A DNA stretch of 64,000 bases from Desulfosporosinus sp. GTDB lineage: Bacteria; Bacillota; Desulfitobacteriia; Desulfitobacteriales; Desulfitobacteriaceae. Every line of letters begins with the position of its first letter. Positions within the stretch are counted from its first letter, which is position 1. The notes under the pieces are model-generated. The model had not been told where the DNA came from. It saw only the letters and a program-made list of their open reading frames with translations, and searched no databases. The translations under genes were made by a program, and so were the position numbers. Positions 9,076 through 18,310 of this stretch are shown here, piece by piece. The stretch is from assembly GCA_020692355.1 (NCBI GenBank), contig JAIMKP010000005.1, positions 1 through 64,000 of the forward strand, read 5' to 3'.

Positions 9076-10968
9076 ATGGAAAGGCACTATCTGGTAGGTA
9101 CGGCAGGACACGTTGACCACGGAAAAACTGAGTTGATTCGGGCGCTTTCGGGAATGGATACGGATCGTCTTAAGGAGGAAAAGCAAAGAGGGATTTCTAT
9201 TGAACTGGGTTTTGCTCACATGAATCTGCCCAGCGGGAGAGATGTGGGAATTGTCGACGTGCCTGGGCATGAACGTTTTGTCAGGCAAATGTTAGCGGGT
9301 GCTGGGGGCATGGATGTAGTGCTGCTCGTGATAGCTGCAGATGAAGGAATAATGCCCCAGACAAGGGAACATCTGGACATACTTACATTGCTCGGGATCC
9401 CACGCGGGATTATTGTTTTGAACAAAATCGATCTTGTGGATCAAGAATGGCTTGAACTGGTCGAAGAAGAGATTAAAGAGGAATTGACAGGGACATCCTT
9501 TGCTAATTCCCCTCTTTTCAAGGTTTCTGCGCTGAGTGGGCAAGGGATTTCTGAGCTTAAGCGCGGGATCGACACAGCTTTGGATGCAGGGCAGAGCAAG
9601 AAGGCAGCGGGCCCTGCTAGAATGCCGCTTGACCGTGTGTTCAGCGTTCAGGGGTTTGGAACAGTCGTGACCGGAACGCTCTATAGCGGGAGCATTGAAA
9701 TAGGACAAGATGTTGTGATCGAGCCCGCACACCGCATTGCAAAAGTTCGTACGCTACAAGTGCACGGGAAAAAAGTAGTTAAGGCCCAAGCTGGACAGCG
9801 CGTGGCTGTTAATCTGGCCGGGGTAGAAGTGTCAGAGGTGGAAAAAGGAACCGTTTTGGCGGAGCTGAATGCCTTCTCGGTAGGAAATATCTTGGATCTA
9901 AAGGTTCAAAGCCTCGCTTCTATGGACAAGCCGATTATTCAAAGACAGCGGATGCGTTTTCATTTGGGGACGGCAGAAATCCTCGGCCGCATCCATCTGC
10001 TCGACCGGGAGCAAATTCAACCGGGAGAGGAGGTCTATGCCCAGATTCTCCTTGAGGAGCCGACATTAGCAGCGCCTCAGGATCGATTTGTCATGCGTTT
10101 TTATTCTCCTGCCCATACGATTGCCGGCGGCAAAGTCTTGGGAGTTGCTAAGTTTAAACAAAAACGTTTTAAAGAAAGTACGCTTTCTGTCATGCACCTA
10201 AAAGACATAGGGAATCCGCAAGAACTTTTAGTTCGAGAGTTGAATGAACCCAAGAGTATGAACGAATTGGTCGGGGTATTTCATGTTACTGCGAGTGAAA
10301 TCGAAACTTGGCTAGCAGAGCTTCGGGACAACGAGCGTATTGAGGTCTGGCTGGAAGGATCCCAGCTGCACTACTGGGCTAAGGAAACAGCAGAAGCGTG
10401 GCGTCAGAAAGTCCTCGATATCGTCCGGGGTTATGTAAAGTCCAACCCCCTGCGGCGCGGTATCGGCAGAGAGGAGCTTAAAAACCGGATGAAGATCGCT
10501 TGGCCGCATCCTCTTTGGCAGGCTCTTTTGGAAGAAGGGGCCGGGCGTGGTTACTATCGTCTGGAAGGCGGAAAAATCCAAGCACCGGAAGGAGCAGACC
10601 TTCCGATCGGACTTGCTCAACGGGTGGATTGTCTAGCACGGGAATGGATTTCTGCCGGCTTAACCCCTCCGGATCTGACTCATGCAGCTTCTGTCTGTCA
10701 AATAAATCTGCAAGACGCCGGGGAATATGCTGGGTATTTTTGCGAGCTTGGGGAATGGATTGTGACGAATGGAATTTATTTTAGCCGGCAGGCCATGGGT
10801 GAAGCACAGACCTCTCTTGAGCACTATCTTAAGGAGCACGGGGAAGCCAGCGTCGCAGAAATCCGGGAACTATGGGGCGTTTCACGGAAATTTGCGGTGC
10901 CTTTATTGGAATACTTTGATGAACATCACCTAACACGCCGGGTTGGAGACAAGCGCACTCTATATTAG
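9076..10968 (+). CDS. selB: selenocysteine-specific translation elongation factor SelB
   Basis: SelB delivers Sec-tRNA(Sec) to the ribosome at UGA codons marked by a SECIS hairpin. The 630-residue protein has an EF-Tu-like GTPase domain: G1 [11 protein letters not shown] at residues 8-18, DVPGHE at 61-66 and NKID at 116-119. Translation-factor beta-barrels follow, and the C terminus has the winged-helix repeats that read SECIS (for example [23 protein letters not shown]). The ATG at 9076 follows TTGAGGTGGA. The matching tRNA-Sec gene lies at 22085. selA and selD are not in this window. Confidence 0.95.
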   Translation: MERHYLVGTAGHVDHGKTELIRALSGMDTDRLKEEKQRGISIELGFAHMNLPSGRDVGIVDVPGHERFVRQMLAGAGGMDVVLLVIAADEGIMPQTREHLDILTLLGIPRGIIVLNKIDLVDQEWLELVEEEIKEELTGTSFANSPLFKVSALSGQGISELKRGIDTALDAGQSKKAAGPARMPLDRVFSVQGFGTVVTGTLYSGSIEIGQDVVIEPAHRIAKVRTLQVHGKKVVKAQAGQRVAVNLAGVEVSEVEKGTVLAELNAFSVGNILDLKVQSLASMDKPIIQRQRMRFHLGTAEILGRIHLLDREQIQPGEEVYAQILLEEPTLAAPQDRFVMRFYSPAHTIAGGKVLGVAKFKQKRFKESTLSVMHLKDIGNPQELLVRELNEPKSMNELVGVFHVTASEIETWLAELRDNERIEVWLEGSQLHYWAKETAEAWRQKVLDIVRGYVKSNPLRRGIGREELKNRMKIAWPHPLWQALLEEGAGRGYYRLEGGKIQAPEGADLPIGLAQRVDCLAREWISAGLTPPDLTHAASVCQINLQDAGEYAGYFCELGEWIVTNGIYFSRQAMGEAQTSLEHYLKEHGEASVAEIRELWGVSRKFAVPLLEYFDEHHLTRRVGDKRTLY

Positions 10969-10984
10969 GATGTAAAGACGATGT

Positions 10985-11135
10985 AACTAGTCAGAAGTCA
11001 GAAGTCAGAATAAGAGAACCAGCGAAAACATTTGAAGACTTACTGGTATGGCAGAAGGCGCACTTGTTCGTGCTTATATTGATGCTCGATGAAGATAATT
11101 ATATTGACAAAGAACGCCATTTAACTTTAATATAG
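10985..11135 (+). pseudogene. remnant of a four-helix-bundle (23S rRNA intervening sequence type) protein gene
   Basis: Reading from about 11000 in the frame of F at 11031, the translation gives KTFEDLLVWQKAH, the highly conserved opening of TIGR02436 four-helix-bundle proteins. It loses similarity after LFVL and stops at 11133-11135. Upstream is a direct repeat of GTCAGAA (10990-11010), often seen before this gene family. The remainder of the usual protein of about 120 residues is missing, so it is a decayed fragment. Confidence 0.6.
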
Positions 11136-11185
11136 AAACAACTGAATAGTGGTAGTGTGGTAGGACAGTAGGAAATGGGCATTGG

Positions 11186-11208
11186 CACTTCCTGCGGAAG
11201 TGTTTTTT
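11186..11208 (+). terminator. terminator-like hairpin upstream of the TrpX-like gene
   Basis: The stem CACTTCC / GGAAGTG with a TGC loop is followed by six T. An outer GGGCA / TGCCC pairing can enclose it. It lies 27 bases upstream of the lipoprotein gene, so it may end upstream transcription or act as an attenuator. I see no T-box or other known riboswitch core. Confidence 0.7.
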
Positions 11209-11234
11209 ATTGCCCAAAATAGGGAGGCGTATTT

Positions 11235-12236
11235 ATGAAAAAGTTTCTTGCGTTGTTTAGTGCCCTCATGCTCTTAACAGTCGCTCTAGCCGGCTGTGGG
11301 ACGACAGCCTCGACCGCTGGTTCCGGGGGGAATGCGGGTCAAAAGATGATTAAGGTCGGCATTATTCAGATCGTAGAACATCCGGCACTGGATGCTGCCC
11401 GGCAAGGATTTTTGGAAACACTCAAAGCCAATGGTTATGAAGAAGGGAAGAATCTCAAGGTCGAATACAAGAACGCCCAAGGGGATGCATCAACACTGAA
11501 CACGATTGCTCAGCAATTTGCGTCAGACAAGCTGGATATCGTTTTGGCGATTGCCACTCCTTCGGCACAGGCCATGGCCGGAGCGAGCAAGGACGTTCCG
11601 ATTTTGATTACGGCGGTTACGGATCCCGTAGCGGCTAAGCTCGTGAATAGTAACGAAAAACCTGGAACCAATGTCACCGGGACCACGGATATGAATCCCT
11701 TGAAGCAACAGTTTGATCTTCTCAAAAAACTCATTCCCCAGGCCAAGAAAGTTGGCATAATTTACAACGCCGGAGAAGTCAATTCTCAAGTCCAAGTTAA
11801 AATGGCGAAGGATGTTGCCGTCACGATGGGCCTGCAAATTGTAGAAGCGACGGTAGCCAGCACGGCTGACGTGCAGCAGGCTACCCAGTCGCTGGTTGGC
11901 AAGGTGGATGTCATTTATGTCCCAACGGACAACATGGTTGTGTCCGCTTCCCCCACCGTGCTTCAGGTTACGGACAAGGCAAAGATTCCGGTGATTTCCG
12001 GGGAAAGCAGCGTCGTTGAAAAGGGCGCTTTGGGAACAATTGGGATAAACTATAAAAACCTGGGCAAACAGACGGGCGAGATGGCCCTGAAGGTGTTAAA
12101 AGGTTCCAAACCGCAAGACATGGCCATTGAAAGCCAAAAGGATTTTGATACTGTTATCAATAAAACCGATGCCGCCCTCCTGGGAATCAAGATTCCGGAT
12201 GACTTAAAAGGCGTTCATTTGATCGAAACGAAATAA
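11235..12236 (+). CDS. ABC transporter substrate-binding lipoprotein, TrpX-like (PF04392 family)
   Basis: The 333-residue lipoprotein has a signal peptide ending in the lipobox LAGC, with Cys21 as the lipidated residue, and a low-complexity linker TTASTAGSGG. The body matches the ABC_sub_bind family: VGIIQIVEHPALDAARQGF, the VTDPVAAKLV segment and GTIGINYKNLGKQTG. In Streptococcus the related TrpXYZ system imports tryptophan; other members take other small molecules, so the substrate here is inferred. AGGGAGGCG precedes the ATG. Permease and ATPase genes follow directly. Confidence 0.88.
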   Translation: MKKFLALFSALMLLTVALAGCGTTASTAGSGGNAGQKMIKVGIIQIVEHPALDAARQGFLETLKANGYEEGKNLKVEYKNAQGDASTLNTIAQQFASDKLDIVLAIATPSAQAMAGASKDVPILITAVTDPVAAKLVNSNEKPGTNVTGTTDMNPLKQQFDLLKKLIPQAKKVGIIYNAGEVNSQVQVKMAKDVAVTMGLQIVEATVASTADVQQATQSLVGKVDVIYVPTDNMVVSASPTVLQVTDKAKIPVISGESSVVEKGALGTIGINYKNLGKQTGEMALKVLKGSKPQDMAIESQKDFDTVINKTDAALLGIKIPDDLKGVHLIETK

Positions 12237-12313
12237 CGCCTGGAAAACGGCACGAAAGTCGTCAGGGAAGACCGGGAAACACGGCAGGAAATACGAACCG
12301 ATGAGGTGTAATA

Positions 12314-13216
12314 ATGTCCTGGCAAGTCTTTTCTGGAACGTTAGAACAAGGTTTAATGTACGCGATCATGGTTCTTGGTGTTTATCTGACCTTCCGTGTC
12401 CTTGATTATGCAGATCTAACGGTCGATGGCAGCTTCACCCTTGGAGCTGCCATTGCCGCGCGTTTAATCTTTTCGGGTCAAAATCCCTGGTTGGCTTCAG
12501 GGCTGGCTTTTCTCGGAGGATTGTTGGCAGGGGCCTTCACAGGTGTTCTGCATACGAAGTTCAAGATTACGCCTTTGCTTTCCGGGATCCTAACCATGAC
12601 AGCACTCTACTCCGTCAACTTGAGGATCATGGGCAGACCCAATATTCCCCTCTTGCGTTTGCGCACAATTTTTAGCGATGTTGCTCAACTCCCATTCATG
12701 GAGCGGTATGGGGTCTTAGTTTTGAGTCTGATCACGGTGTTGATCTTAGGACATTTTCTTTATCTCTTTTTAGAAACAGAGATCGGGATTGCTCTACGTG
12801 CGACGGGGGATAATGAAGTGATGATCCGTAGCCAGGGTGTCAATACGGACCGGATGAAAATTCTTGGTTTATCATTGTCCAATGGTATGGTGGCGTTTGC
12901 AGGGAGCTATGTAGCCCAGAACCAACAATTTGCCGATGCGAGCATGGGCATTGGAATGATCATTGCTGGCCTGGCCTCAGTCATCATAGGGGAAGTCCTG
13001 ATCGGGACAACTACGATCCGACGCACTATTTTAGCGGTTATTTTCGGAGCCGTCGTTTATCGGGTCATCATCGCCCTGGTCCTCCAACTGGGCCTGGCTC
13101 CGACGGATCTAAAACTGGTCACATCCATCATCGTCATTATTGCCTTAACTTCCCCCGGTATTAAGAAGAGAATTTTTACACGTTCTGGCTCTCGTGTTGG
13201 AAAGGAGGAAAACTGA
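12314..13216 (+). CDS. ABC transporter permease, TrpY-like
   Basis: The 300-residue membrane protein has about nine hydrophobic segments and the branched-chain-permease-like features of this family. VYLTFRVLDYADLTVDGSFTLGAA-type sequence spans about residues 24-46, and ALRATGDNEVMIRSQGVNTD near 163 is the cytoplasmic ATPase-contact loop. GATGAGGTG precedes the ATG at 12314. The stop codon overlaps the next start (TGATG), so it is translationally coupled to the ATPase. Confidence 0.88.
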   Translation: MSWQVFSGTLEQGLMYAIMVLGVYLTFRVLDYADLTVDGSFTLGAAIAARLIFSGQNPWLASGLAFLGGLLAGAFTGVLHTKFKITPLLSGILTMTALYSVNLRIMGRPNIPLLRLRTIFSDVAQLPFMERYGVLVLSLITVLILGHFLYLFLETEIGIALRATGDNEVMIRSQGVNTDRMKILGLSLSNGMVAFAGSYVAQNQQFADASMGIGMIIAGLASVIIGEVLIGTTTIRRTILAVIFGAVVYRVIIALVLQLGLAPTDLKLVTSIIVIIALTSPGIKKRIFTRSGSRVGKEEN

Positions 13217-14010
13217 TGCTCAGCGTTCGGAAAATACTCAAGACATTTAACAAAGGAACGATCAATGAAAAACAGGCACTTAACGGAATTTCCTTGCAGT
13301 TGGCAGCAGGCGACTTTGTCACGGTCATTGGCAGCAACGGAGCAGGCAAGTCGACCTTGTTAAACTCTATTGCCGGAGATTTCTTGATCGATCAGGGAGA
13401 AATCCGAATCGCTAGCTACGAGATTACAGGATGGCCGCAGTATAAGCGGGCAAGCTTGGTTAGCCGGGTTTTCCAAGATCCGATGCGGGGTACGGCGGCA
13501 TCGATGACGATTGAGGAAAACATGGTTATGGCCTTGCGCCGCGGGCAGTCCCGGCGTTTGCGCCGGGCGATATCCGTGAAAGAACGAGAGTATTTTCGAG
13601 GCGAACTTAGGAAACTGGGTTTAGGCTTAGAAGATCGTTTAACCAATAAGGTCAGCCTTTTGTCAGGCGGGCAGCGGCAAGCCTTAACGCTATTAATGGC
13701 GACTTTGCGGGAACCAAAGCTCATCCTTCTCGATGAGCACACTGCGGCTCTCGATCCGAAGACCGCAGAAAAAGTCCTGGATTTGACCTGTCGCGTCGCG
13801 GCGGAAAATCGGCTCACAACCCTGATGATTACGCATAACCTTGATCATGCCTTAAGTGTGGGCAACCGTACAATCATGATGCATGAAGGCAGGATTATCC
13901 TCGATCTCCGCGAAGGGGAGCGGGCTAACATGACGATTAACCGCCTCTTCGAGATGTTCGAGAAGGCGAGCGGCTCACACATTCATAATGACCGCATGAT
14001 TTTGGCCTAG
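13216..14010 (+). CDS. ABC transporter ATP-binding protein, TrpZ-like
   Basis: The 264-residue ATPase of the import system has Walker A GSNGAGKST near residue 39. The ABC signature appears as LLSGGQRQAL near 153. Walker B LILLDEHTAALDP follows, with H of MITHNLDHAL as the switch histidine. AAGGAGG at 13202-13208 lies inside the permease end. The unit ends at the hairpin at 14061-14097. Confidence 0.92.
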   Translation: MLSVRKILKTFNKGTINEKQALNGISLQLAAGDFVTVIGSNGAGKSTLLNSIAGDFLIDQGEIRIASYEITGWPQYKRASLVSRVFQDPMRGTAASMTIEENMVMALRRGQSRRLRRAISVKEREYFRGELRKLGLGLEDRLTNKVSLLSGGQRQALTLLMATLREPKLILLDEHTAALDPKTAEKVLDLTCRVAAENRLTTLMITHNLDHALSVGNRTIMMHEGRIILDLREGERANMTINRLFEMFEKASGSHIHNDRMILA

Positions 14011-14060
14011 CACGGAATATATTTTAGTTCAATATATCATTGATCTCGGATCACAGGAGG

Positions 14061-14097
14061 CTCCGTATCACGCTTTTACGTGACGCGGAGTTCTTTC
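14061..14097 (+). terminator. terminator after the TrpXYZ-like operon
   Basis: The long stem CTCCGTATCACG / CGTGACGCGGAG (one mismatch and one G-T pair), with loop CTTTTA, is followed by TTCTTTCT. Confidence 0.75.
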
Positions 14098-14146
14098 TAT
14101 TGAAAATATTCGCAATACGAAAGTTTGTACTAAAACAGGTTAGTGA

Positions 14147-14175
14147 TTGACACCTTAATATATAAAATATAAAAT
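14147..14175 (+). promoter_or_regulatory. sigma-A-type promoter of the liv operon
   Basis: TTGACA at 14147 and TAAAAT at 14170 are separated by exactly 17 bases. It lies about 195 bases upstream of the livJ-like start, leaving a long untranslated leader. Confidence 0.75.
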
Positions 14176-14181
14176 ATGTTT

Positions 14182-14368
14182 AAAATTAGAAAGCATAAAG
14201 TTTTCTAATTTGAGGAGAAGGGGTCTCTGTCTATATCTATCGGTTCGTAGGCGGAGGCTTTTTTGCACGGACGATAGGGGGAATTGCGGAAAAAAGACTA
14301 GAATGACAGAACGACAGTGGCTAGGTGTAGTGGCTAGGTGTTCTAAAAAGAGGGAGGAATACGGACAA
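14182..14368 (+). promoter_or_regulatory. long leader of the branched-chain amino acid transporter mRNA
   Basis: The leader holds a 10-bp hairpin (AAATTAGAAA / TTTTCTAATTT, 14184-14212) and a region ending GGAGGCTTTTTTGC that could form a weak terminator near 14250-14264. A tandem GTGGCTAGGTGT repeat lies near 14320-14341. There is no T-box core, no obvious leader peptide and no riboswitch I recognise. Confidence 0.4.
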
Positions 14369-15544
14369 ATGAAGAAAATTCTCAGTTTGGCCTTGGTGGG
14401 AATTCTAGGAGTAACGCTTGTTTCCGGATGTGGAACGACGGGTGGTGCCAGTACATCAAGTGGCGGCTCGGGTGGTACGATTAAGATTGGGGCTAACTTA
14501 GAGCTGACCGGTGGTACAGCCATGTTCGGTCAAGAAGCTAAAAATGGCATTAACTTGGCCTTTGAGCAACAAAATGCCAAAGGTGGCGTATTGGGTAAGA
14601 AATTGGAACTTGTTGCGGCGGACAACAAATCGGATGCTGGAGAATCAACGGCTGCCGTCACCAAGCTTGTAACGCAAGACAAAGTGGTTGCTGTGATTGG
14701 AAGTATGACCAGTTCTGTAACTTTGGCTGCAGTTCCGGTTGTGACAGATAATAAGATCCCAATGGTTTCCCCCAGTGGTACGAACGCAAAAGTAACGGTT
14801 GATAATGGTCAAGTTAGGCCTTGGGTTTTTAGAGCTTGCTTTATTGATCCTTTCCAAGGAAAAGTAGGTGCAAAGTTTGCGCTGAATACGTTAAAAGCTA
14901 AAACGGCTGCGATTATTATTGACCAAAAGAGCGACTATTCCAAGGGTTTGGCTGATGCTTTCGTTACCAATTTCAAACAAGGTGGCGGACAAATTACCGG
15001 AACTGAGCAATATGTTGCTGGCAGTGACAAAGACTTCCGTCCAATCTTAACCCGGATAAAATCCCAAAACCCAGATCTAATTTGGGTACCGGGCTATTAC
15101 CAAGAAGTCGGTTTAATTGTAAAACAAGCTCGCGAACTCGGTATGAATCAACCATTTGCCGGCGGGGACGGCTGGGATGATGCCAAACTGTTTGAAATTG
15201 GTACTCCTGCGGCTCTGAACAACACCTATTATGTTGACCACGTTGCGACAGCTGCGCCGGATATGGTACAATTTGTCAAAGACTATCAAGCCAAATTCGG
15301 GCATGAGCCGAATGCTATGTCTGCTTTAGCTTACGATGCAGCCAACATGATCGCTAAAGCGATTGAGACGGCTGGTTCTGCAGATTCCTCAAAAATTCGG
15401 GATGCTTTAGAAAAACTCAAAGACTTTAAAGGTGTAACCGGTGGGATCACAATTGATCCGGCGACCCATAATCCCACCAAGAGTGCAGTAATTAAACAAA
15501 ATAAAGAGGGTAAGACCGTATATCTGACCACCGTAACACCGTAA
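14369..15544 (+). CDS. branched-chain amino acid ABC transporter substrate-binding lipoprotein
   Basis: The 391-residue type I periplasmic-binding-fold lipoprotein has a signal peptide ending VSGC (Cys21) and a Gly/Ser-rich linker. The start of the mature domain, IKIGANLELTGGTAMFGQEAKNGINLAFEQ, shows the LivJ family pattern of the G-x-P/L-LTG-x-x-A/F-x-G type in broken form. VIGSMTSSVTLAAVPV and WVPGYYQEVGLIVKQARELG follow. The start at 14369 is supported by AGGGAGGA 8 bases upstream; longer in-frame readings lack a signal sequence at the N terminus. It heads the livJHMGF cluster. Confidence 0.92.
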   Translation: MKKILSLALVGILGVTLVSGCGTTGGASTSSGGSGGTIKIGANLELTGGTAMFGQEAKNGINLAFEQQNAKGGVLGKKLELVAADNKSDAGESTAAVTKLVTQDKVVAVIGSMTSSVTLAAVPVVTDNKIPMVSPSGTNAKVTVDNGQVRPWVFRACFIDPFQGKVGAKFALNTLKAKTAAIIIDQKSDYSKGLADAFVTNFKQGGGQITGTEQYVAGSDKDFRPILTRIKSQNPDLIWVPGYYQEVGLIVKQARELGMNQPFAGGDGWDDAKLFEIGTPAALNNTYYVDHVATAAPDMVQFVKDYQAKFGHEPNAMSALAYDAANMIAKAIETAGSADSSKIRDALEKLKDFKGVTGGITIDPATHNPTKSAVIKQNKEGKTVYLTTVTP

Positions 15545-15555
15545 CAAAAACCTTA

Positions 15556-15633
15556 CACATAAATAACCTGTGATTGGTTATGTGCGGTGTTCCTGCAATA
15601 GGAGGGGGGGGACAAAACTGCCCCCCCCTCTCC
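15556..15633 (+). promoter_or_regulatory. intercistronic hairpins between livJ-like and livH-like genes
   Basis: A first hairpin uses CACATA / TATGTG and AACC / GGTT arms (15557-15583). A second (15601-15633) has an eight-G run pairing with an eight-C run, flanked by GGA / TCC. No T-run follows. This is likely an mRNA stabiliser or processing barrier that raises binding-protein expression over the permease. Confidence 0.6.
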
Positions 15634-15643
15634 TTTGGAATAA

Positions 15644-15683
15644 CAGAAAGTATCACTTTGTCTCGATCACCGGGTTTTCTTTA
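15644..15683 (+). repeat. short copy of repeat family A
   Basis: The 40-bp segment begins CAGAAAGTA and ends CCGGGTTTTCTTTA, the same termini as the longer copies at 19879, 20470 (inverted) and 55537. The interior is reduced. This is the weakest copy. Confidence 0.4.
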
Positions 15684-15711
15684 CCAATCTAATCGGTATA
15701 GGAGTGAAAAC

Positions 15712-16602
15712 ATGGGACATATCCTTCAACAATTTAGTCAGCAGGCTGTCAATGGTCTCTCCTTGGGAAGTATCTATGCTTTGATTGCCCTTGGCTATAC
15801 GATGGTTTACGGAATCGTTAAATTAATTAACTTCGCGCACGGTGACGTGATGATGGTTGGAGCCTATTTGGGCTGGATTGTAACGACTCAGTTACACTGG
15901 TCCTTTTTGCCTGCTTTGTTTTTCGCCATGGTCGTCAGTGCCATCCTTGGGATGCTCATTGAGCGCATTGCCTATAAACCATTGCGGAATGCCTCTCGCA
16001 TTGCGGCACTGATCACAGCCATTGGGGTATCATTATTTTTGGAATATGGCGGGATGTTGCTTGTTACGGCCCAAGTTCGGACCTATCCTCCTGTTTTTCC
16101 GGAGACAGTGTACAACGTAGCCGGGATTATGTTTAAGTACGGGGATGTTGTTATGCTTGTTACTTCCGTTGTTCTGATGTTTCTTCTACAATTTACAGTG
16201 CAATATACAAAAGTGGGTAAATCGATGCGTGCTGTGTCTTTTGATAAAGATGCCGCTTTACTCATGGGAGTAAACGTCAACAATACCATTTCCGCTACGT
16301 TTGCCATCGGCTCTGCTTTGGCTGGCGCAGCCGGTGTTCTCATGGGGGTGTATTTTAATACCATCGATCCTCTCATGGGGATTATTCCCGGCTTAAAGGC
16401 ATTTGTTGCCGCAGTATTGGGCGGGATCGGTATTATCCCTGGAGCCATGGTTGGAGGATTAGTTTTGGGTCTTACCGAAGCATTCGTCAGCGGATTAGGT
16501 GCTTCAACCTGGCGGGATGCTGTGGCATTTCTAATTTTAATTCTCGTTTTGATCATTAAGCCAACAGGGCTTTTTGGTAAGAACGTGCGTGAGAAAGTGT
16601 AG
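15712..16602 (+). CDS. branched-chain amino acid ABC permease LivH
   Basis: The 296-residue inner membrane permease begins MGHILQQFSQQAVNGLSLGS. The LivH signature YALIALGYTMVYGIVKLINF followed by AHGDVMMVGAY lies near residues 20-50, and the cytoplasmic loop GKSMRAVSFDKDAALLMGVN near 170. The ATG at 15712 follows ATAGGAGTG; longer readings run through the intergenic hairpins and repeat. It forms the channel with LivM. Confidence 0.92.
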   Translation: MGHILQQFSQQAVNGLSLGSIYALIALGYTMVYGIVKLINFAHGDVMMVGAYLGWIVTTQLHWSFLPALFFAMVVSAILGMLIERIAYKPLRNASRIAALITAIGVSLFLEYGGMLLVTAQVRTYPPVFPETVYNVAGIMFKYGDVVMLVTSVVLMFLLQFTVQYTKVGKSMRAVSFDKDAALLMGVNVNNTISATFAIGSALAGAAGVLMGVYFNTIDPLMGIIPGLKAFVAAVLGGIGIIPGAMVGGLVLGLTEAFVSGLGASTWRDAVAFLILILVLIIKPTGLFGKNVREKV

Positions 16603-16611
16603 GTGATGATA

Positions 16612-17556
16612 GTGAGCAAATGGTTAAATCGTAAAAATGTGTTTGTTCTTCTTGGGGCCACATTGTTTTATGCTGTGATTCAAGGCTCGATTCTCACCGA
16701 TATTTTGCCGCCGTTCTATAAACTCAACTTGATCCTCATCTGTATCTATATTATTTTGGCAACCAGTCTGAATTTGATTAACGGAATCACGGGGCAGTTT
16801 TCAATTGGCCATGCCGGATTTATGGCGATTGGAGCATACCTATCGGCTATCATTACCGCCAAACTGCATGGGCCCCTGGCGCTTGGTCTCCTTGTTGGAG
16901 CCTTAGTGGCTGCTGCGGTAGGATTCTTAGTCGGCTTACCAACGCTTCGTTTAAAAGGAGACTATCTAGCAATTGCTACCTTAGGAGTGGGTGAAGTTGT
17001 CCGGATTGTATTCCTTAATACGGAGTACGTCGGCGGTGCAGCTGGCTTTACACTATCCAGCAAAATTACTTGGTCATGGTCCTTTTGGTTGATGGTTCTT
17101 AGTATTGTGGTTATGCATAACTTAATCAATTCCACCCATGGGCGCGCCTGTATCTCTGTGCGAGAAAATGAAATCGCTGCTGAAGCTATGGGTATTAACA
17201 CAACGAAGTATAAAGTGCTAGCTTTTACTTTCGGCGCTTTCTTTGCCGGATTGGCCGGAGGAATTTATGCCAACTATATGTATATCATCCAACCCATGAC
17301 CTTCAGTTTCTTAAAGTCTTTTGACATTTTGGTTATGGTCGTATTGGGCGGTCTTGGAAGTCTCACCGGAAGCATTTTTGGCGCTATTTTCATGACGGTC
17401 ATATCGGCTCTTCTGGCTGGTTTCCCAGAATGGCGCATGGTTATTACTGCTTCGCTCCTTGTGGTCATGATGGTGTTTAGGCCGATCGGTTTAATGGGGA
17501 CGAAGGAGTTTAGCCTTAATTTCTTGGGAAAGAAGGGTGAGAGAAATGTTACTTGA
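16612..17556 (+). CDS. branched-chain amino acid ABC permease LivM
   Basis: This second membrane subunit has 314 residues from the GTG at 16612, whose AGGTGAT site overlaps the end of livH. ATG at 16606 is a possible alternative. Family signatures include ILATSLNLINGITGQFSIGH followed by AGFMAIGAY, then LPTLRLKGDYLAIATLGVGE. The cytoplasmic loop GRACISVRENEIAAEAMGIN and VLGGLGSLTGSIFGA are also seen. Its last 11 bases overlap the start of the LivG gene. Confidence 0.92.
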   Translation: MSKWLNRKNVFVLLGATLFYAVIQGSILTDILPPFYKLNLILICIYIILATSLNLINGITGQFSIGHAGFMAIGAYLSAIITAKLHGPLALGLLVGALVAAAVGFLVGLPTLRLKGDYLAIATLGVGEVVRIVFLNTEYVGGAAGFTLSSKITWSWSFWLMVLSIVVMHNLINSTHGRACISVRENEIAAEAMGINTTKYKVLAFTFGAFFAGLAGGIYANYMYIIQPMTFSFLKSFDILVMVVLGGLGSLTGSIFGAIFMTVISALLAGFPEWRMVITASLLVVMMVFRPIGLMGTKEFSLNFLGKKGERNVT

Positions 17557-18310
17557 GATCGAAAACCTCTCAAAATCTTTCGGCGGCCTAAAAGCAGTTT
17601 CTAATTTGAATATTGAGATCCGTGAAGGGGAACTCATCGGCTTGATCGGTCCAAACGGTGCCGGAAAAACAACAGTGTTTAATTTGTTAACCGGGGTTTA
17701 CGATCCCACTGAGGGTAAAATGCTGTTTCAAGGTAAAGATGTCAGCGGCCTCAAACCCTACCAAGTGACGCACCGTGGAATGGCGCGGACATTTCAGAAT
17801 ATCCGCTTGTTTGGTGACCTCAGTGTGATCGATAATGTTAAGATTGCCTTTCATCAGCATGCCAAGTATTCGACGTTAAGCGCAATACTCCGAATGCCTG
17901 GTTACTTTAGCGGGGAAGAAGAAATGGAGCAAAAGGCACTTGAACTGCTTGAGGTGTTCCATTTGCAGGGTAAGGCTAGGGAAATCGCTAAAAACCTACC
18001 ATATGGTGAACAACGGCGTTTAGAAATCGCGCGTGCTTTGGCCGCAAAGCCAAAGCTTCTGCTTCTGGATGAACCTGCAGCTGGTATGAATCCGCAAGAG
18101 ACGCATGAACTCATGGAACTCATTCGCTGGATCCGTGAACATTTCCAGATTACAATTTTGCTCATTGAACATGATATGTCCCTGGTGATGGGGGTTTGTG
18201 AACGGATTTACGTCTTGGACTACGGCATAGTTATAGCTCATGGCAATCCGGCAGAGATCAAGAGTAATCCGAAAGTCATCGAAGCATACCTGGGAGAGGA
18301 GGCTATTTAA
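17546..18310 (+). CDS. branched-chain amino acid ABC ATPase LivG
   Basis: The 254-residue ATPase has Walker A GPNGAGKTT near residue 36. The LivG-specific NIRLFGDLSVIDNV segment follows. The signature is LPYGEQRRLEIARAL and Walker B LLLLDEPAAGMNP. I prefer ATG at 17546, with AGAAGGG 8 bases upstream, over GTG at 17537. The stop overlaps the next ATG (TAATG), coupling it to LivF. Confidence 0.93.
   Translation: MLLEIENLSKSFGGLKAVSNLNIEIREGELIGLIGPNGAGKTTVFNLLTGVYDPTEGKMLFQGKDVSGLKPYQVTHRGMARTFQNIRLFGDLSVIDNVKIAFHQHAKYSTLSAILRMPGYFSGEEEMEQKALELLEVFHLQGKAREIAKNLPYGEQRRLEIARALAAKPKLLLLDEPAAGMNPQETHELMELIRWIREHFQITILLIEHDMSLVMGVCERIYVLDYGIVIAHGNPAEIKSNPKVIEAYLGEEAI

Noticed and set aside
11100-11234. 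Tryptophan-responsive riboswitch or T-box before the TrpX-like gene
   Set aside because: Only a terminator-like hairpin is visible; no T-box core or leader peptide rich in Trp codons.
14182-14368. T-box riboswitch before the liv operon
   Set aside because: The conserved AGGGTGGNACCGCG-type antiterminator core is absent and no specifier loop pattern was found.
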